Counted from the first letter of the stretch, positions 1-8,240 are shown. The stretch: 64,000 nucleotides of DNA from CAVRTM01 sp963696105 (GCA_963696105.1 CAVOIP010000005.1:558001-622000), one strand, 5' to 3'. Made by a program: numbers and translations. Notes: generated by a model from the letters alone, not told the origin.

Positions 1-89
1 ACCCCCGCGCGGGGCGGTCCAAGGTCACCGGCACGCCGCTCGGCGCGGCCCGGACGGTGCGCGACATGAGCCGGGTGCTCCGCTCGTGA
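1..89 (+). CDS. Glycosyltransferase family 2, C-terminal end (partial)
   Basis: The window opens inside a gene read in frame from base 3 and ending at TGA 87-89. The last 28 codons give a basic tail containing RSKVTGTPLG and TVRDMSRVL. This matches, from memory, the C-terminus of polyprenol-phosphate type GT2 enzymes (GRSKVTGT followed by a short helix). The stop overlaps the GTG of the next gene (GTGA at 86-89), so the two are translationally coupled and probably act together. Only the tail is visible, so the donor and acceptor cannot be read here. Confidence 0.6.
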   Translation, partial: PRAGRSKVTGTPLGAARTVRDMSRVLRS

Positions 90-1363
90 CCACCCGCACC
101 GGCACCGTCGTGGTGCTGGCGAAGTCCCCGGTCGCGCACCGGGTGAAGACCCGGCTGACCCCGGCCTTCTCGGCTCGGGAGGCTGCGGCGCTGGCGCAGG
201 CCGCGATCCGCGACACCCTCGACGCGGTGACGTCGGCACCGGCGCGCGCCGTCGTCGCCTGGGACGGGCCGCGCCGGACCTGGCTGCCGGCCCCGGCGAC
301 GGTGGTCAGCCAGCGGGGCGACGGCCTGGACGAGCGGCTCACCAACGTCTTCGCCGACGTCCTCGGCGACGGCACCGACGGGCCGGCCCTCCTGGTCGGC
401 ATGGACACCCCCCAGCTGACCGCGGCGCACCTCGACGTCGACTGGTCCGGCGCCGACGCCGTCCTCGGCCTGAGCGAGGACGGCGGGTTCTGGGCGGTCG
501 GGCTGCGCCGGCACCAACCGGAGGCGTTCCTCGGGCTGCCGATGTCCACCCCGGCGACCGGCGCCGCGCAGCTGGACCGGCTGCGCCGGCTCGGCCTGCG
601 GGTCCGGGCGCTGCCGCGGCTGCGCGACGTGGACACCCCCGAGGACGCCGCGGCGGTCGCCGCCCTGGCCCCCGACACGCGGTTCGCCCGGCTGCACCGC
701 CGGCTAGTGGCCGGACCCTGCTCCGCCACGGCGCTGTTCGACGCGGCGCTGTCCGGGTCGCTGGTCCAGGTCACCGAGACGAGGGCGGGTGCCGGGGGCC
801 CGGCGGCGCGCACGCTCCTGGACGTCCGGCGGTGGCAGCAGATGGACCCGGCCGACCAGTTGCTGGCCGCTCGCTGCGAGGGCCCGGTGCTGGACGTCGG
901 CTGCGGCCCCGGCCGGTTCGTGGAGTTCCTGGCGGCCGCCGGGCGCGCCGCCCTGGGCGTCGACATCTCGACGGTCGCCGTGGCCCAGACCGCGGCCCGG
1001 GGGGCCGCTGTGCTGACCCGCTCCGTGGGTGACCTCCTGCCCGGCGAGGGGCGGTGGGGCACGGTGCTGCTCGCTGACGGCAACATCGGCATCGGCGGTG
1101 ACCCCGGCTGGCTGCTGCGACGCTGCGCCGGTCTGCTGCGACCTGGTGGTCTCGCGCTGGTCGAGGCCGACCCGGACGACACGGCCGAGCAGGCGGTGAC
1201 GCTGCGGCTCCACGGGCCGGGGGGACGCGCCTCCCTGCCAGTGCCCTGGGCGCGCCTCGGCGCGCGGGCCGTCGTGCAGGTGGCGGCCGGGGCCGGTTTC
1301 GTCGCGGTCGAGGAGTGGCGGCTGCACGGTCGCGTCTTCCTCGCGCTGCGGTGCTGTCGCTGA
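86..1363 (+). CDS. TIGR04282/DUF2064-type glycosyltransferase fused to class I SAM methyltransferase
   Basis: A two-domain protein of 425 residues. Residues 1-205 form a nucleotidyl/glycosyl transferase-like fold: VVVLAKSP near 8-15, KTRL at 21-24, a DxD-like GMDTPQL at 105-111, and DGGFWAVGL at 132-140. These are the signature blocks of the DUF2064 (TIGR04282) family. Residues 245-425 form a Rossmann methyltransferase with the SAM loop DVGCGPGRF at 270-278, an acidic D293 after strand 2, and LRPGG near 351-355. The start is GTG 86, coupled to the upstream GT2 gene. In many genomes the two domains are separate neighbouring genes, so this is a fusion. The likely role is building or modifying an envelope glycolipid; the substrate is unknown. 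Confidence 0.75.
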   Translation: MTTRTGTVVVLAKSPVAHRVKTRLTPAFSAREAAALAQAAIRDTLDAVTSAPARAVVAWDGPRRTWLPAPATVVSQRGDGLDERLTNVFADVLGDGTDGPALLVGMDTPQLTAAHLDVDWSGADAVLGLSEDGGFWAVGLRRHQPEAFLGLPMSTPATGAAQLDRLRRLGLRVRALPRLRDVDTPEDAAAVAALAPDTRFARLHRRLVAGPCSATALFDAALSGSLVQVTETRAGAGGPAARTLLDVRRWQQMDPADQLLAARCEGPVLDVGCGPGRFVEFLAAAGRAALGVDISTVAVAQTAARGAAVLTRSVGDLLPGEGRWGTVLLADGNIGIGGDPGWLLRRCAGLLRPGGLALVEADPDDTAEQAVTLRLHGPGGRASLPVPWARLGARAVVQVAAGAGFVAVEEWRLHGRVFLALRCCR

Positions 1364-1390
1364 CACCGGGCGGGGCGCGGCGGGTCGTGA

Positions 1391-1413
1391 CCGCCGGCGG
1401 CGGCAGCCGGCGG
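1391..1413. terminator. GC-rich hairpin between convergent genes
   Basis: CCGCCGGC (1391-1398) pairs with GCCGGCGG (1406-1413) across a 7-base loop, between the stop at 1363 and the convergent stop at 1451. It has no U-run. It may terminate from both sides. Confidence 0.4.
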
Positions 1414-1450
1414 CCGCGGTCGGGACACTCGGCGGGAGGAGGCGCCGACG

Positions 1451-1735
1451 TCAGGGGGCGGCCAGCAGGGGGATGCCGATGACCGCCACCGTCACGGCGG
1501 CAAGCATCGCCAGCCGCAGTGGAGGGCGCGCGACCTCGGGCACACGGCGCAGCACCAGCCAGCCCAGGGCGACGGCGCAGGGGGCCAGCACGGAGTCGTG
1601 GACCACCACCCCGGCGCCCAGCCAGGTGGCGACGCCTGGCCACTGCCGCGGCGGCACCGCCACGACGAACGCCCGCCCGCCACAGAGGACCAGCAGGACG
1701 CCGACCGTGCCCAGCCCCCAGCGCACCCGGGTCAT
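1451..1735 (-). CDS. Small membrane protein
   Basis: A 94-residue protein with about three hydrophobic segments (roughly residues 6-27, 37-62 and 72-92) separated by short basic loops. Its ATG (1735-1733) overlaps the TGA of the upstream molybdopterin oxidoreductase (ATGA), so it is the second gene of that operon. I do not recognise the family. The position suggests an accessory membrane subunit of the oxidoreductase, but no heme- or cofactor-binding motif beyond one His (about residue 46) is evident. Confidence 0.6.
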   Translation of the reverse strand: MTRVRWGLGTVGVLLVLCGGRAFVVAVPPRQWPGVATWLGAGVVVHDSVLAPCAVALGWLVLRRVPEVARPPLRLAMLAAVTVAVIGIPLLAAP

Positions 1736-2892
1736 GCCGACACCACCATCGCCGAGACCCACTTGGTCTGCAGCACTCCCGGGCGGTTCGGCGCGATCAC
1801 GCGCGCGGGGTAGCCGTGGTCCACGCTCAGGGGTGCCCCGTCCAGGCGCAGTGCCAGCAGGGTGTCGGGGTGCTGGGCGTGGGCCGTCGGCAGCGTCGTC
1901 CGCCGGTAGGCACCGCGGCGCTCCAGGGACTCCACGCCGACGAAGGACCGCGCGGAGCCGCCGGCCAGCGCCACGAGGTCGCGCACGCGCACGCCGGCCC
2001 AGCGCCCCGACGCGCTCCACCCCTCGACGCAGGTGATCGGCAGCTCCACCTCGGTCTGCGGGAGCGCCGCGAGGTCGGCGTACGACAGCCGGCGCTCCCC
2101 GCCGGGGCCGGAGAGGCGCAGCCGCCACCGACCGGGCACCGCGGCGACAGTCGACGCGGTGATGCCGGCCTGGGCGGCGGTGCGGTTGATCGGGATGCCG
2201 GACGGGCTGCGCGAGGGGTGCCGCCGCGCCAGCAACGCCAGCGGCTCGAGCGCGGGGACGGTCTGGCCCACGGTGAGGACGACGGCACCGGCGGCCACCC
2301 CCAGCGCGCTGCCGAGGAACCACCGGCGTCCCCGGGCCGAGGCCGCCACCTCGACCGGTCGGCGCTCCTCGTCCGGGGTGGACAGGTCCTCGCCCAGGGC
2401 CCGGCAGATGACGGGGAGGAACACCGCGACGTGGACGAGCAGCGCACCGACCACCACCCACGCAATGGCGTAGTGGACGGCCGTGAAGCCGAACCCGAAG
2501 ACGTACCACTGGGCCACGTTGGCCACACCGGTGAACACCTGCAGCGCCGCCGCCGCCACGAGGACGGCGACCGACGCCCGGCGCAGCTGCTGGCCCACCG
2601 GCCCCAGGACCGGGCGACGGAACAGCCGGGGGTATACGGCGTACAGCTTGGCCAGCAACAGCGGCACGCTCGCCATCCCGGTTGCGACGTGCAGCCCCTG
2701 GGTGACGCGGTAGCCCCACTCGGGGGCCACCGGGAGCGGCAGCCAGGCGAGCGGGTGCTGGTGCAGGTGGCTGACCAGCCCGGTGAGGAAGCAGGCGGTG
2801 AACGCGACGCCCAACCAGATGCCTAGGCGCGCAACAACTTTCGTGTCGTGCACCGGCGAGCTGAAGTCTTCCGTGCGGGGCAGCTGGACCAT
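1732..2892 (-). CDS. Membrane molybdopterin-dependent oxidoreductase (sulfite oxidase/YedY fold)
   Basis: A 386-residue protein. Residues 1-165 hold four hydrophobic helices (about 24-41, 67-85, 105-125 and 138-160) with His residues, resembling a cytochrome b561-like domain. A fifth hydrophobic stretch near 191-210 follows an RR pair. The C-terminal part (about 230-386) is a molybdopterin domain: ELPITCVEGWS carries Cys288, the expected molybdenum ligand, and GYPARVIAPN and LQTKWV are conserved in the sulfite oxidase superfamily. The likely activity is periplasmic two-electron reduction or oxidation coupled to the membrane; the substrate is unknown. The start is ATG 2892, with a leaderless -10 (TAGCCT, 2904-2899) six bases upstream. 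It is first in an operon with the small membrane protein. Confidence 0.8.
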   Translation of the reverse strand: MVQLPRTEDFSSPVHDTKVVARLGIWLGVAFTACFLTGLVSHLHQHPLAWLPLPVAPEWGYRVTQGLHVATGMASVPLLLAKLYAVYPRLFRRPVLGPVGQQLRRASVAVLVAAAALQVFTGVANVAQWYVFGFGFTAVHYAIAWVVVGALLVHVAVFLPVICRALGEDLSTPDEERRPVEVAASARGRRWFLGSALGVAAGAVVLTVGQTVPALEPLALLARRHPSRSPSGIPINRTAAQAGITASTVAAVPGRWRLRLSGPGGERRLSYADLAALPQTEVELPITCVEGWSASGRWAGVRVRDLVALAGGSARSFVGVESLERRGAYRRTTLPTAHAQHPDTLLALRLDGAPLSVDHGYPARVIAPNRPGVLQTKWVSAMVVSA

Positions 2893-2898
2893 GCCTCG

Positions 2899-2904
2899 AG
2901 GCTA
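2899..2904 (-). promoter_or_regulatory. Leaderless -10 of the molybdopterin oxidoreductase
   Basis: On the minus strand TAGCCT ends six bases before the ATG, so transcription should start at or next to the start codon. Confidence 0.5.
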
Positions 2905-3004
2905 GGACGATGCCGCCGCCGCACACCGGGGTCGGCGCTTACGCTGCGGTGACAGCTCCCCTCCCGGCCGCCATCGGGCCCCGGACGCCCGGCACAGTGG
3001 AGGG

Positions 3005-4501
3005 GTGGACCGGATCGTGGTGGGCACCCTCGCCTGCGCGGGGGCCGCGGCCGCGGTCGTCGCCGGCGGTGACCTCGACGGCCACCGGGGCCGGCTCGCC
3101 GCCCTGGTGCTGCCGGGTTGGCTGGTCTTCGGCCTCTGCCTCGCCTGGGCGCTGGGGGCGCACCGGCGGCTGGGCCGCCCAGTGCTCACGGTGGTCCTGG
3201 CGGCCGCCGTGGTCCAGGTGCCCGGCCTGCTGGCGCCGCCGCGCACCAGCACCGACGCCTACCGCTACGTCTGGGACGGCCGGGTGCAGCTGGCCGGGGT
3301 CTCGCCGTACCGCTACGCCCCGCTCGACGACCGGTTGGCGCCGCTGCGCGACCCGCTGCTCTTCCCGGGCCTCGGTCCCACGCAGCATTCCGGCTACCGC
3401 ACCACGGCACTGCCGCACGACCGAAACGGGCTGCTCCGGTTCAGCCGCAACGACAGCCGGGTGCGCATCAACCGTCCCCGGGTGCCGACGATCTACCCAC
3501 CGGTGGCGCAGGCGTGGTTCACCGCAGTGGCCGCGGTCACCCCCTGGGCGCTCGGCACCGCCGGCCTGCAGCTGGCCAGCGCGCTGCTCGCCGTGCTCGT
3601 CGCCGCGCTGCTCGCGCGCCTGCTGCAGCACCGCCGGCGTGACCCCCGCCTCGCCCTCACGTGGGCGTGGTCACCGACGGTGGGCGTGGAGGCCTCGGGG
3701 GGCGCCCACGTCGACGTCCTCGCGACGGCGCTGGTCGTGCTCGCGGTCGGCACCGCCGGCGCCGTGACCCGGCGGCGGTGGCTGCCCCTGCTCACCGGCC
3801 TGCTACTGGGTCTGGCGGCCGCGGTGAAGCTGACCCCGCTCGTCCTGCTGCCGGCGTTCACACCGCTCGGCCGGGCCCGTGCGGCCCCGTGGCGCGCCCT
3901 GGTGCCCGCCGCCTCGGCCCTGGGGACCCTGGCGCTGGCCTACCTCCCGCACCTGCTCACAGCGGGCGCCCTCGTCCTGGGCTACCTCCCCGGCTACCTG
4001 CAGGAGGAGGGTGGCCGCAACCGCGCCGCCCTGCTGCGGCTGCTGCTGCCCGATCCGGCCGTGACGCCGGCGGTCGTGCTGCTCATGGCGGCCGTGGCCG
4101 GGTGGGCGGTCGTCCGGGCCGCACCGGACGCCCCGGCCGGCCCTGCCCTCGTGCTGTTCGGGTCGCTGCTGCTGGTGACCACCCCGAGCTACCCCTGGTA
4201 CGCGTTGCCCCTGGTGGCGCTCGTGGCGCTGACCGGGCGGGTCGAGTGGCTCGCGGTCGCCGCCGCGTCGTACGCCGCGTACGCCGGCGTGCGGCTGCCC
4301 GGCGTCACCGCGGCCGCGTACGCCGGCGCCGCGCTCGTCGTCCTGGGCGCGACCGTGCACCGGCGGTACGCCGGCCACGGCCGCCGTCGCCAGCCGGGCG
4401 CGGCATCGGGGCCGGAGCGGAGGCGGGGGCACGTCCCCGCCCGTCGGGTCAGCTGCGCTGGTAGGGCGCAACCACGACCTCGACCCGCTGGAACTCCTTG
4501 A
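3005..4501 (+). CDS. GT87-like polyprenol-phosphate-dependent mannosyl/glycosyltransferase
   Basis: A 498-residue polytopic membrane protein with about 10-12 hydrophobic segments. After the second or third helix comes STDAYRYVWDGRVQLAGVSPYRY (written here as its two key blocks, DAYRYVWDGR and SPYRY). This acidic loop with conserved Asp and Tyr residues is typical of GT-C enzymes of the DUF2029/GT87 type. VKLTPLVLLPAF near residue 275 is a second family motif. It should transfer a sugar from a lipid-phosphate donor outside the membrane. The start is GTG 3005, preceded by both GGAGGG and CACAGT at -12, so either a leadered or a leaderless start is possible. The last 53 bases overlap the convergent guaB3 gene, and the C-terminal 50 residues are basic and low in complexity. 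Confidence 0.75.
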   Translation: MDRIVVGTLACAGAAAAVVAGGDLDGHRGRLAALVLPGWLVFGLCLAWALGAHRRLGRPVLTVVLAAAVVQVPGLLAPPRTSTDAYRYVWDGRVQLAGVSPYRYAPLDDRLAPLRDPLLFPGLGPTQHSGYRTTALPHDRNGLLRFSRNDSRVRINRPRVPTIYPPVAQAWFTAVAAVTPWALGTAGLQLASALLAVLVAALLARLLQHRRRDPRLALTWAWSPTVGVEASGGAHVDVLATALVVLAVGTAGAVTRRRWLPLLTGLLLGLAAAVKLTPLVLLPAFTPLGRARAAPWRALVPAASALGTLALAYLPHLLTAGALVLGYLPGYLQEEGGRNRAALLRLLLPDPAVTPAVVLLMAAVAGWAVVRAAPDAPAGPALVLFGSLLLVTTPSYPWYALPLVALVALTGRVEWLAVAAASYAAYAGVRLPGVTAAAYAGAALVVLGATVHRRYAGHGRRRQPGAASGPERRRGHVPARRVSCAGRAQPRPRPAGTP

Positions 4502-5570
4502 CGTCGGAGTAGCCGGTCGTGGCCATCGCCCGCTTCAGCGCGCCGATGAGGTTGGTCGTGCCGTCGGCGCCGAGACCCGGGCCGAGCAGGATCTCCTCCA
4601 GGGAGCCCAGCGCGCCGACCTCGACCCGCTCGCCACGGGGCAGCTGGCTGTGGTGCGCCTCGGAGCCCCAGTGGTAGCCGCGCCCGGGGGCGTCGGTGGC
4701 ACGGGCGAGTGCCGCGCCGAGCATGACGGCATCCGCGCCGCACGCCACGGCCTTGATGATCTCCCCGCTGCGCCCCATGCCGCCGTCGGCGATGACGTGC
4801 ACGTAGCGGCCGCCGGACTCGTCCATGTAGTCGCGCCGGGCCGCGGCGACGTCGGCGATCGCCGAGGCCATCGGGACGTGGATGCCGAGGGTGAGGCGGG
4901 TGGTGTGGGCGGCGCCGCCGCCGAACCCGACGAGGACGCCGGCCGCGCCGGTGCGCATCAGGTGCAGCGCCGCGGTGTAGCTGGCCGCACCGCCGACGAT
5001 CACCGGGACGTCGAGCTCGTAGATGAAGCGCTTGAGGTTCAGCGGCTCGGCGCGGCTGGACACGTGCTCCGCCGAGACGGTCGTGCCGCGGATGACGAAC
5101 AGGTCGACGCCGGCGTCGACGACCGTCTTCCAGAACTCCTGGGTCCGCTGCGGGGACAGGGCACCGGCGACGGTGACACCGGCCTCACGGATCTGGCCGA
5201 GGCGCTGCGTGATCAGCTCGGCGCGGATCGGCGCGGCGTAGATCTCCTGCATCCGGCGGGTGGCGTTGGCCGGGTCCAGCGCGGCGATCTCGGCGAGCAG
5301 GCCGGTCGGGTCGTCGTAGCGGGTCCAGAGGCCCTCGAGGTCGAGCACCGGCAGGCCGCCGAGGCGACCGAAGGCGATCGCGGAGTCCGGCGAGATCACC
5401 GAGTCCATCGGGGCGGCGATGACCGGCAGGTCGAAGTGGTAGGCGTCGATCTGCCAGGAGACCGACACCTCCTCGGGGTCGCGGGTGCGCCGCGAGGGCA
5501 CCACCGCGATGTCGTCGAAGGAGTAGGCCCGGCGACCGCGCTTGCCGCGGCCGATCTCGATCTCGGTCAC
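4449..5570 (-). CDS. guaB3: GuaB3-family IMP dehydrogenase-related protein
   Basis: A 373-residue TIM barrel of the IMPDH/GMP reductase family without CBS domains. FDDIAVVPSRRTR near 18-30, APMDSV at 53-58, VIADGGMGRSGE and the GALKRAMATTGYSDVKEFQRVEV tail region (key part KEFQRVEV) are diagnostic of actinobacterial GuaB3. The loop that carries the catalytic Cys in GuaB (GSICTTR) reads GGAAHTTR here, with His222 at the Cys position, so classical IMPDH chemistry is not expected. The product may be regulatory or have another activity. It follows guaB on the same strand after 44 bases but has its own leaderless -10 (TAGCCT, 5582-5577) six bases before the GTG start. Confidence 0.9.
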   Translation of the reverse strand: MTEIEIGRGKRGRRAYSFDDIAVVPSRRTRDPEEVSVSWQIDAYHFDLPVIAAPMDSVISPDSAIAFGRLGGLPVLDLEGLWTRYDDPTGLLAEIAALDPANATRRMQEIYAAPIRAELITQRLGQIREAGVTVAGALSPQRTQEFWKTVVDAGVDLFVIRGTTVSAEHVSSRAEPLNLKRFIYELDVPVIVGGAASYTAALHLMRTGAAGVLVGFGGGAAHTTRLTLGIHVPMASAIADVAAARRDYMDESGGRYVHVIADGGMGRSGEIIKAVACGADAVMLGAALARATDAPGRGYHWGSEAHHSQLPRGERVEVGALGSLEEILLGPGLGADGTTNLIGALKRAMATTGYSDVKEFQRVEVVVAPYQRS

Positions 5571-5576
5571 GCGGCA

Positions 5577-5582
5577 AGGCTA
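5577..5582 (-). promoter_or_regulatory. Leaderless -10 of guaB3
   Basis: TAGCCT on the minus strand, six bases before GTG 5570. It gives guaB3 a promoter independent of guaB. Confidence 0.5.
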
Positions 5583-5614
5583 CCGGCGATGCCGGCGCGA
5601 CCGGTCACCGCACG

Positions 5615-7128
5615 TCAGCGGCTGCTGTAGTTGGGCGCCTCGACGGTCATCTGGATGTCGTGCGGGTGGCTCTCCTTGAGCCCGGCGGAGGTGATCCGCA
5701 CGAACTTCCCGCGCTCCTGCAGCTCGGGGATGGTCCGCGCGCCGACGTAGAACATCGCCTGCTGCAGGCCGCCGATGAGCTGGTGCGAGACCGAGCTGAG
5801 CGGGCCGCGGAAGGGCACCTGGCCCTCGATGCCCTCGGGCACGATCTTGTCGTCGCTGGCGACGTCCGCCTGGAAGTACCGGTCCTTGGAGAACGAGGTC
5901 TTGCCGCGCGAGGCCATGGCGCCGAGGGAGCCCATCCCGCGGTAGGACTTGAACTGCTTGCCGTTGACGAAGACCAGGTCGCCCGGGCTCTCCTCGCACC
6001 CTGCCAGCAGCGAGCCGAGCATCACCGTGTCCGCGCCGGCCACGAGGGCCTTGGCGATGTCACCGGAGTACTGCAGGCCGCCGTCGCCGATCACCGGCAC
6101 CCCGGCCGGCTTGCAGGCCAGGGCCGCGTCGTAGATCGCGGTCACCTGCGGGACGCCGACGCCGGCGACGATGCGGGTGGTGCAGATCGAGCCCGGGCCG
6201 ACCCCCACCTTGACGGCGTCAGCCCCGGCGTCCACGAGGGCCTGCGCCCCGGCGCGGGTGGCGACGTTGCCGCCGATGACCTGCACGTGCCGGGTCGCCG
6301 GGTCGCTCTTGAGCCGGCGGATCATGTCGAGCATGAGCCGGGCGTGGCCGTGGGCGACGTCGGGCACGAGGACGTCGACCCCCGCGTCGACCAGCGCCGT
6401 GGCCCGCTCCCACGCATCGCCGAAGTAGCCGATCGCCGCGCCGACGACGAGCCGGCCGGCGCCGTCCTTGGTGGCGTGGGGGAACTGCTCGGTCTTGACG
6501 AAGTCCTTGACCGTGATCAGGCCGGTGAGCCGGCCCACCTCGTCGACGAGCGGCAGCTTCTCGATCTTGTGCTTGTTCAGCAGCCCCGCCGCGTCACCGG
6601 TGGAGATGCCGACCGGCGCGGTCACCAGCGGCATCGGCGTCATGACCTCGCGGACGCGGCGGGTCGGCCACTCGGCGCCGGGCACGAACCGCAGGTCGCG
6701 GTTGGTGATGATGCCGAGGAGCACGCGCCGCTCGTCGACGACCGGCAGGCCGGAGACGCGGTAGGTGCCGCACAGGACGTCGAGCTCCTCGAGCGTGGCG
6801 TCGGGCCGATGGTCACCGGGTCGGAGATCATCCCCGACTCGGAGCGCTTGACGAGCGTGACCTGCTGGGCCTGGTCCTGGATGGAGAGGTTGCGGTGCAG
6901 GACGCCGATGCCGCCGAGACGGGCCATGGCGATCGCCATCCGCGACTCGGTGACGGTGTCCATGGCGCTCGACACGAGCGGCATGGAGACGGACAGCTCG
7001 CGGGTCAGGCGCGAGGTCGTGTCCACCTCGCTGGGGATGACGTCGGTCTCGCCCGGCAGCAGCAACACGTCGTCGAAGGTCAGGCCAAGCGCGGCGAACG
7101 GAGCAGGGACGTCGGCAGGAACGCTCAT
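5615..7128 (-). CDS. guaB: IMP dehydrogenase, interrupted by a single-base frameshift
   Basis: Oxidises IMP to XMP with NAD, the committed step of guanine nucleotide synthesis. The N-terminal frame (7128 to about 6807) gives LTFDDVLLLPGETDV and the start of the barrel up to SDPVTIGP. The homologous sequence then continues one frame away with DATLEELDVLCGTYRVSGLPVVDE, the first CBS repeat (key part DATLEELD). The second CBS repeat, the catalytic loop GPGSICTTRIVAGVG (Cys about residue 316) and GDGGLQYSGDIAKAL follow, through to a normal end. Restoring one C in the run read as GGG on the plus strand near 6805-6808 gives a 504-residue protein of standard length. In an essential gene this is most likely a sequence error. 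The start is supported by TAGAAT six bases upstream. Confidence 0.9.
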
Positions 7129-7134
7129 CTGCCA

Positions 7135-7140
7135 ATTCTA
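7135..7140 (-). promoter_or_regulatory. Leaderless -10 of guaB
   Basis: TAGAAT on the minus strand, spaced six bases from ATG 7128. Confidence 0.55.
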
Positions 7141-7214
7141 CGGCCTGGCCACGGGGCCTCCGACCGCGGCGAGGGCGGCCGGGAGGGCGCGGTGGACCAG
7201 ATAAAGGCCAGTTG

Positions 7215-7227
7215 GTCAAGTCTTGAC
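7215..7227. promoter_or_regulatory. Perfect 13-base palindrome in the guaB/whiB intergenic region
   Basis: GTCAAG-T-CTTGAC lies between the divergent guaB and whiB genes, 75-90 bases from the guaB -10 and about 190 bases before whiB. It looks like a transcription factor operator. The binding protein is unknown. The rest of the 289-base gap holds the two promoters and no other gene I can support. Confidence 0.35.
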
Positions 7228-7418
7228 GGGCGCCGTGGGTTTGAGCCGCCGCGGCCCGGGTAGCGGACGGATGCTCGGAGAACACCGGTCCACCCGGCTC
7301 CGGACCTTCCCGGTCCGGCCGTCGGAGGGCCGGGACTTCTCGGCTCAGCGGGAGTGGCACACCAGCACATCAGCGCGCGCATCCGGCCGGCTCGGCCGGA
7401 TCTCTGAAGGAGGCACCA

Positions 7419-7697
7419 TTGGCTGAAATATCTCGTCTGCCAGGGCCGGTGGCGGATCTGTGGGATTGGCAGCTCGACGGCTCCTGCCGTCGTGAGAACC
7501 CTGACGTGTTCTTCCATCCCGAGGGAGAGCGCGGTCCGGCCCGGCGCAACCGCGACAGTGCCGCCAAGGCGGTCTGTCTCTCGTGCCCGGTGCTCAAGCA
7601 GTGCCGCGAGCACGCCCTGCGGGTGCGTGAGCCGTACGGCGTCTGGGGCGCCATGACGGAGGACGAGCGCGAAGCGTCCTACGCGGCGGCCAGCTGA
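7419..7697 (+). CDS. WhiB-family iron-sulfur transcriptional regulator (WhiB3/WhiD type)
   Basis: A 92-residue protein with the four cluster-binding cysteines C23, C53, C56 and C62 (CX29CX2CX5C), followed by GVWGAM at 74-79. The N-terminus RLPGPVADLWDWQL and FFHPEGERG match the WhiB3 of mycobacteria and WhiD of Streptomyces, and the place next to guaB and groES-groEL is the same as in those genera (from memory). It should bind a 4Fe-4S cluster and partner with the primary sigma factor, linking redox or developmental state to transcription. The start is TTG 7419, chosen because GAAGGAGG (7406-7413) is ideally spaced. A strong hairpin at 7757-7793 follows. Confidence 0.9.
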   Translation: MAEISRLPGPVADLWDWQLDGSCRRENPDVFFHPEGERGPARRNRDSAAKAVCLSCPVLKQCREHALRVREPYGVWGAMTEDEREASYAAAS

Positions 7698-7756
7698 GGT
7701 CCTCGCTGCCTGCACCACCGGGGACCACCGCACCACCTGCTCCATCGCGCCGTACC

Positions 7757-7793
7757 GCCGAGAGCCGTGCCCGTCAGGGGCGCGGCTCTCGGC
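7757..7793 (+). terminator. Strong hairpin terminator after whiB
   Basis: A 16-base stem, GCCGAGAGCCGTGCCC (7757-7772) with 7778-7793, contains one G-U pair and a 5-base loop. It lies 60 bases after the whiB stop. Confidence 0.65.
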
Positions 7794-7800
7794 GCTACGA

Positions 7801-7850
7801 GCGCCAGGCACCCTGGCGACGTCGTACGGCGCCGCCAGGGTGCCTGGCGC
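7801..7850. repeat. Perfect 18-base inverted repeat with self-complementary arms
   Basis: GCGCCAGGCACCCTGGCG (7801-7818) is exactly inverted at 7833-7850, with 14 bases between. Each arm is itself nearly palindromic (CGCCAGG...CCTGGCG), so four copies of the same 7-mer can pair in more than one way. It sits just beyond the whiB terminator and 90 bases before the S4 gene. Confidence 0.6.
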
Positions 7851-7939
7851 CTCCCGCGGCGGACCACCGGACCGGTGCCGGTCCGGTGCGCGGCGCCTCC
7901 GGGGCGCGCCGCCGGACGCCACGATGCTTGGATGGCCGG

Positions 7940-8161
7940 ATGACCCAGACCCTGGAGATCCCCATCACCACCGAGACCATCCGGCTCGGACAGCTGCTCA
8001 AGCTCGCCGGGGTGGTGGACGACGGCGTCCGGGCACGGGAGCTGATCGAGAACGGCGAGGTCAGTGTCGACGGCGAGGTGGACCGGCGCCGCGGGCGGCA
8101 GGTGCGCCCCGGCAGCGTCGTCCGGCTCGGCGACACCGTGGTGCGCGTCGTCGCCTCCTGA
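7940..8161 (+). CDS. S4-domain RNA-binding protein (YbcJ/YaaA-like)
   Basis: A 73-residue protein made of a single S4 fold: IRLGQLLKLAGVVDDG, then ARELIENGEVSVDGEVDRRRGRQV (key parts ARELIENGEV and RRRGRQV), then GSVVRLGD. It probably binds structured RNA such as rRNA or tRNA. It is a free-standing domain like E. coli YbcJ. The start is ATG 7940; an upstream extension to 7886 is possible but lacks family similarity. It converges on groEL across the hairpin at 8189-8221. Confidence 0.75.
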   Translation: MTQTLEIPITTETIRLGQLLKLAGVVDDGVRARELIENGEVSVDGEVDRRRGRQVRPGSVVRLGDTVVRVVAS

Positions 8162-8188
8162 CGAGCCGCTCGCTCCCCCGGACGGGCG

Positions 8189-8221
8189 GAAGGCCGCGCC
8201 CCCCGAGGGGACGCGGCCTTC
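8189..8221. terminator. Bidirectional terminator between the S4 gene and groEL
   Basis: GAAGGCCGCG (8189-8198) pairs with CGCGGCCTTC (8212-8221). It lies 28 bases after the S4 stop and 20 bases beyond the groEL stop. Confidence 0.65.
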
Positions 8222-8240
8222 GCCGTGTGGTGCGCCTGCG

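Noticed and set aside
1519..2826. A 435-codon plus-strand ORF opposite the molybdopterin oxidoreductase
   Set aside because: Antisense shadow with no recognisable domain, overlapping two well-supported minus-strand genes.
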